A stretch of 6,718 nt of DNA, taken from Pseudomonadota bacterium (lineage in GTDB: Bacteria; Pseudomonadota; Alphaproteobacteria; Rhizobiales; Beijerinckiaceae). The stretch lies in assembly GCA_023452965.1 (NCBI GenBank), contig JAEXUU010000039.1, positions 1 to 6,718 on the forward strand. Direction: 5' to 3'. The notes below the pieces were generated by a model that saw nothing but the letters and a program-made list of their open reading frames with translations, searched no databases and was not told the DNA's origin. The position numbers and the translations under genes were made by a program. Every line of letters starts with the position of its first letter. Position 1 is the first letter of the stretch. Below are positions 6,457 through 6,718 of the stretch, piece by piece.

Positions 6457-6718
6457 ATGGCTATCGCGCTCGCACTGATTCTGGTTGTGATTGGCTCGGT
6501 GGTCTTCCACTTCGTGAGCCCGTGGTGGTGGACGCCGATCGCCTCCAATTGGGGCTATATCGACCAGACCCTGATCATCACCTTCTGGATCACCGGCGCG
6601 GTCTTCGCGGCCGTCGTGCTGTTCATGGCCTATTGCGTGATCCGCTTCCGCCATCGCGAAGGCAATCGCGCCGCCTATGAGCCCGAGAACAAGCGGCTCG
6701 AATGGTGGCTCGCGATCG
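6457..6718 (+). CDS. coxB: Cytochrome c oxidase subunit II-like protein (N-terminal part)
   Basis: Only the first 87 codons are visible; the frame is open at the right edge. The protein is strongly hydrophobic, with a membrane segment at about residues 3-20, then 'SPWWWTPIASNWGYID' (21-36), a second segment at about 37-62 ('TLIITFWITGAVFAAVVLFM' then 'AYCVIRFRH'), and 'YEPENKRLEWWLAI' (74-87) leading into what should be the next helix. The second segment plus the 'N..LEw.W' entry correspond to the two-helix hairpin domain of heme-copper oxidase subunit II, and from memory the wording closely resembles subunit II proteins of Rhizobiales. The first helix is additional to the classical two. The copper-A-binding periplasmic domain would lie beyond the window, so whether it is present is unknown. 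It starts a separate transcription unit, about 490 bases after the importer operon. Confidence 0.8.
   Translation, partial: MAIALALILVVIGSVVFHFVSPWWWTPIASNWGYIDQTLIITFWITGAVFAAVVLFMAYCVIRFRHREGNRAAYEPENKRLEWWLAI

Overview
This window looks like a chromosomal segment from a GC-rich alphaproteobacterium. The best guess is the Rhizobiales/Hyphomicrobiales (Bosea-, Bradyrhizobium- or Methylobacterium-like). That guess rests on strong G/C preference at third codon positions, tightly packed ATGA-overlapping genes, and a cytochrome oxidase subunit II start that resembles proteins of that order. No species can be named from the sequence alone. All genes I can support are on the + strand.

Bases 1-5962 hold one compact operon, cut at its 5' end. 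It reads: the C-terminal half of a periplasmic solute-binding protein, LivH-type permease, LivM-type permease, LivG-type ATPase, a carboxymuconolactone decarboxylase/AhpD-fold protein, LivF-type ATPase, and a dihydroorotase/hydantoinase/allantoinase-type cyclic amidohydrolase. Gaps between genes are 25 bases or less, and the livH/livM, livM/livG and livG/CMD junctions are 4-base ATGA overlaps. The five transporter genes form a complete branched-chain amino acid/amide (HAAT/LIV-I) ABC importer. The two non-transport genes make it unlikely that this is a general leucine/isoleucine/valine system. The inferred reading is that the importer brings in an amide, ureide or cyclic imide-like compound, which the amidohydrolase and the CMD-fold protein then process.

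Bases 5963-6456 are non-coding as far as I can tell. They contain several inverted repeats, a TTGACA-like box with no convincing partner, a 10-base palindrome, and a short direct repeat. No classical terminator with a T-run is visible.

From 6457 to the right edge runs the start of a different transcription unit: the N-terminus of a cytochrome c oxidase subunit II-like membrane protein, cut by the window end. Its function (respiration) is unrelated to the importer operon.

The most notable points are the CMD-fold gene wedged between the two ATPase genes, with its redox CxxC motif eroded, and the amidohydrolase whose first metal-binding His is Gln. I see no mobile element, CRISPR array, tRNA or rRNA. 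I found no clearly new system; the catabolic/importer operon is the best candidate for an uncharacterised pathway.
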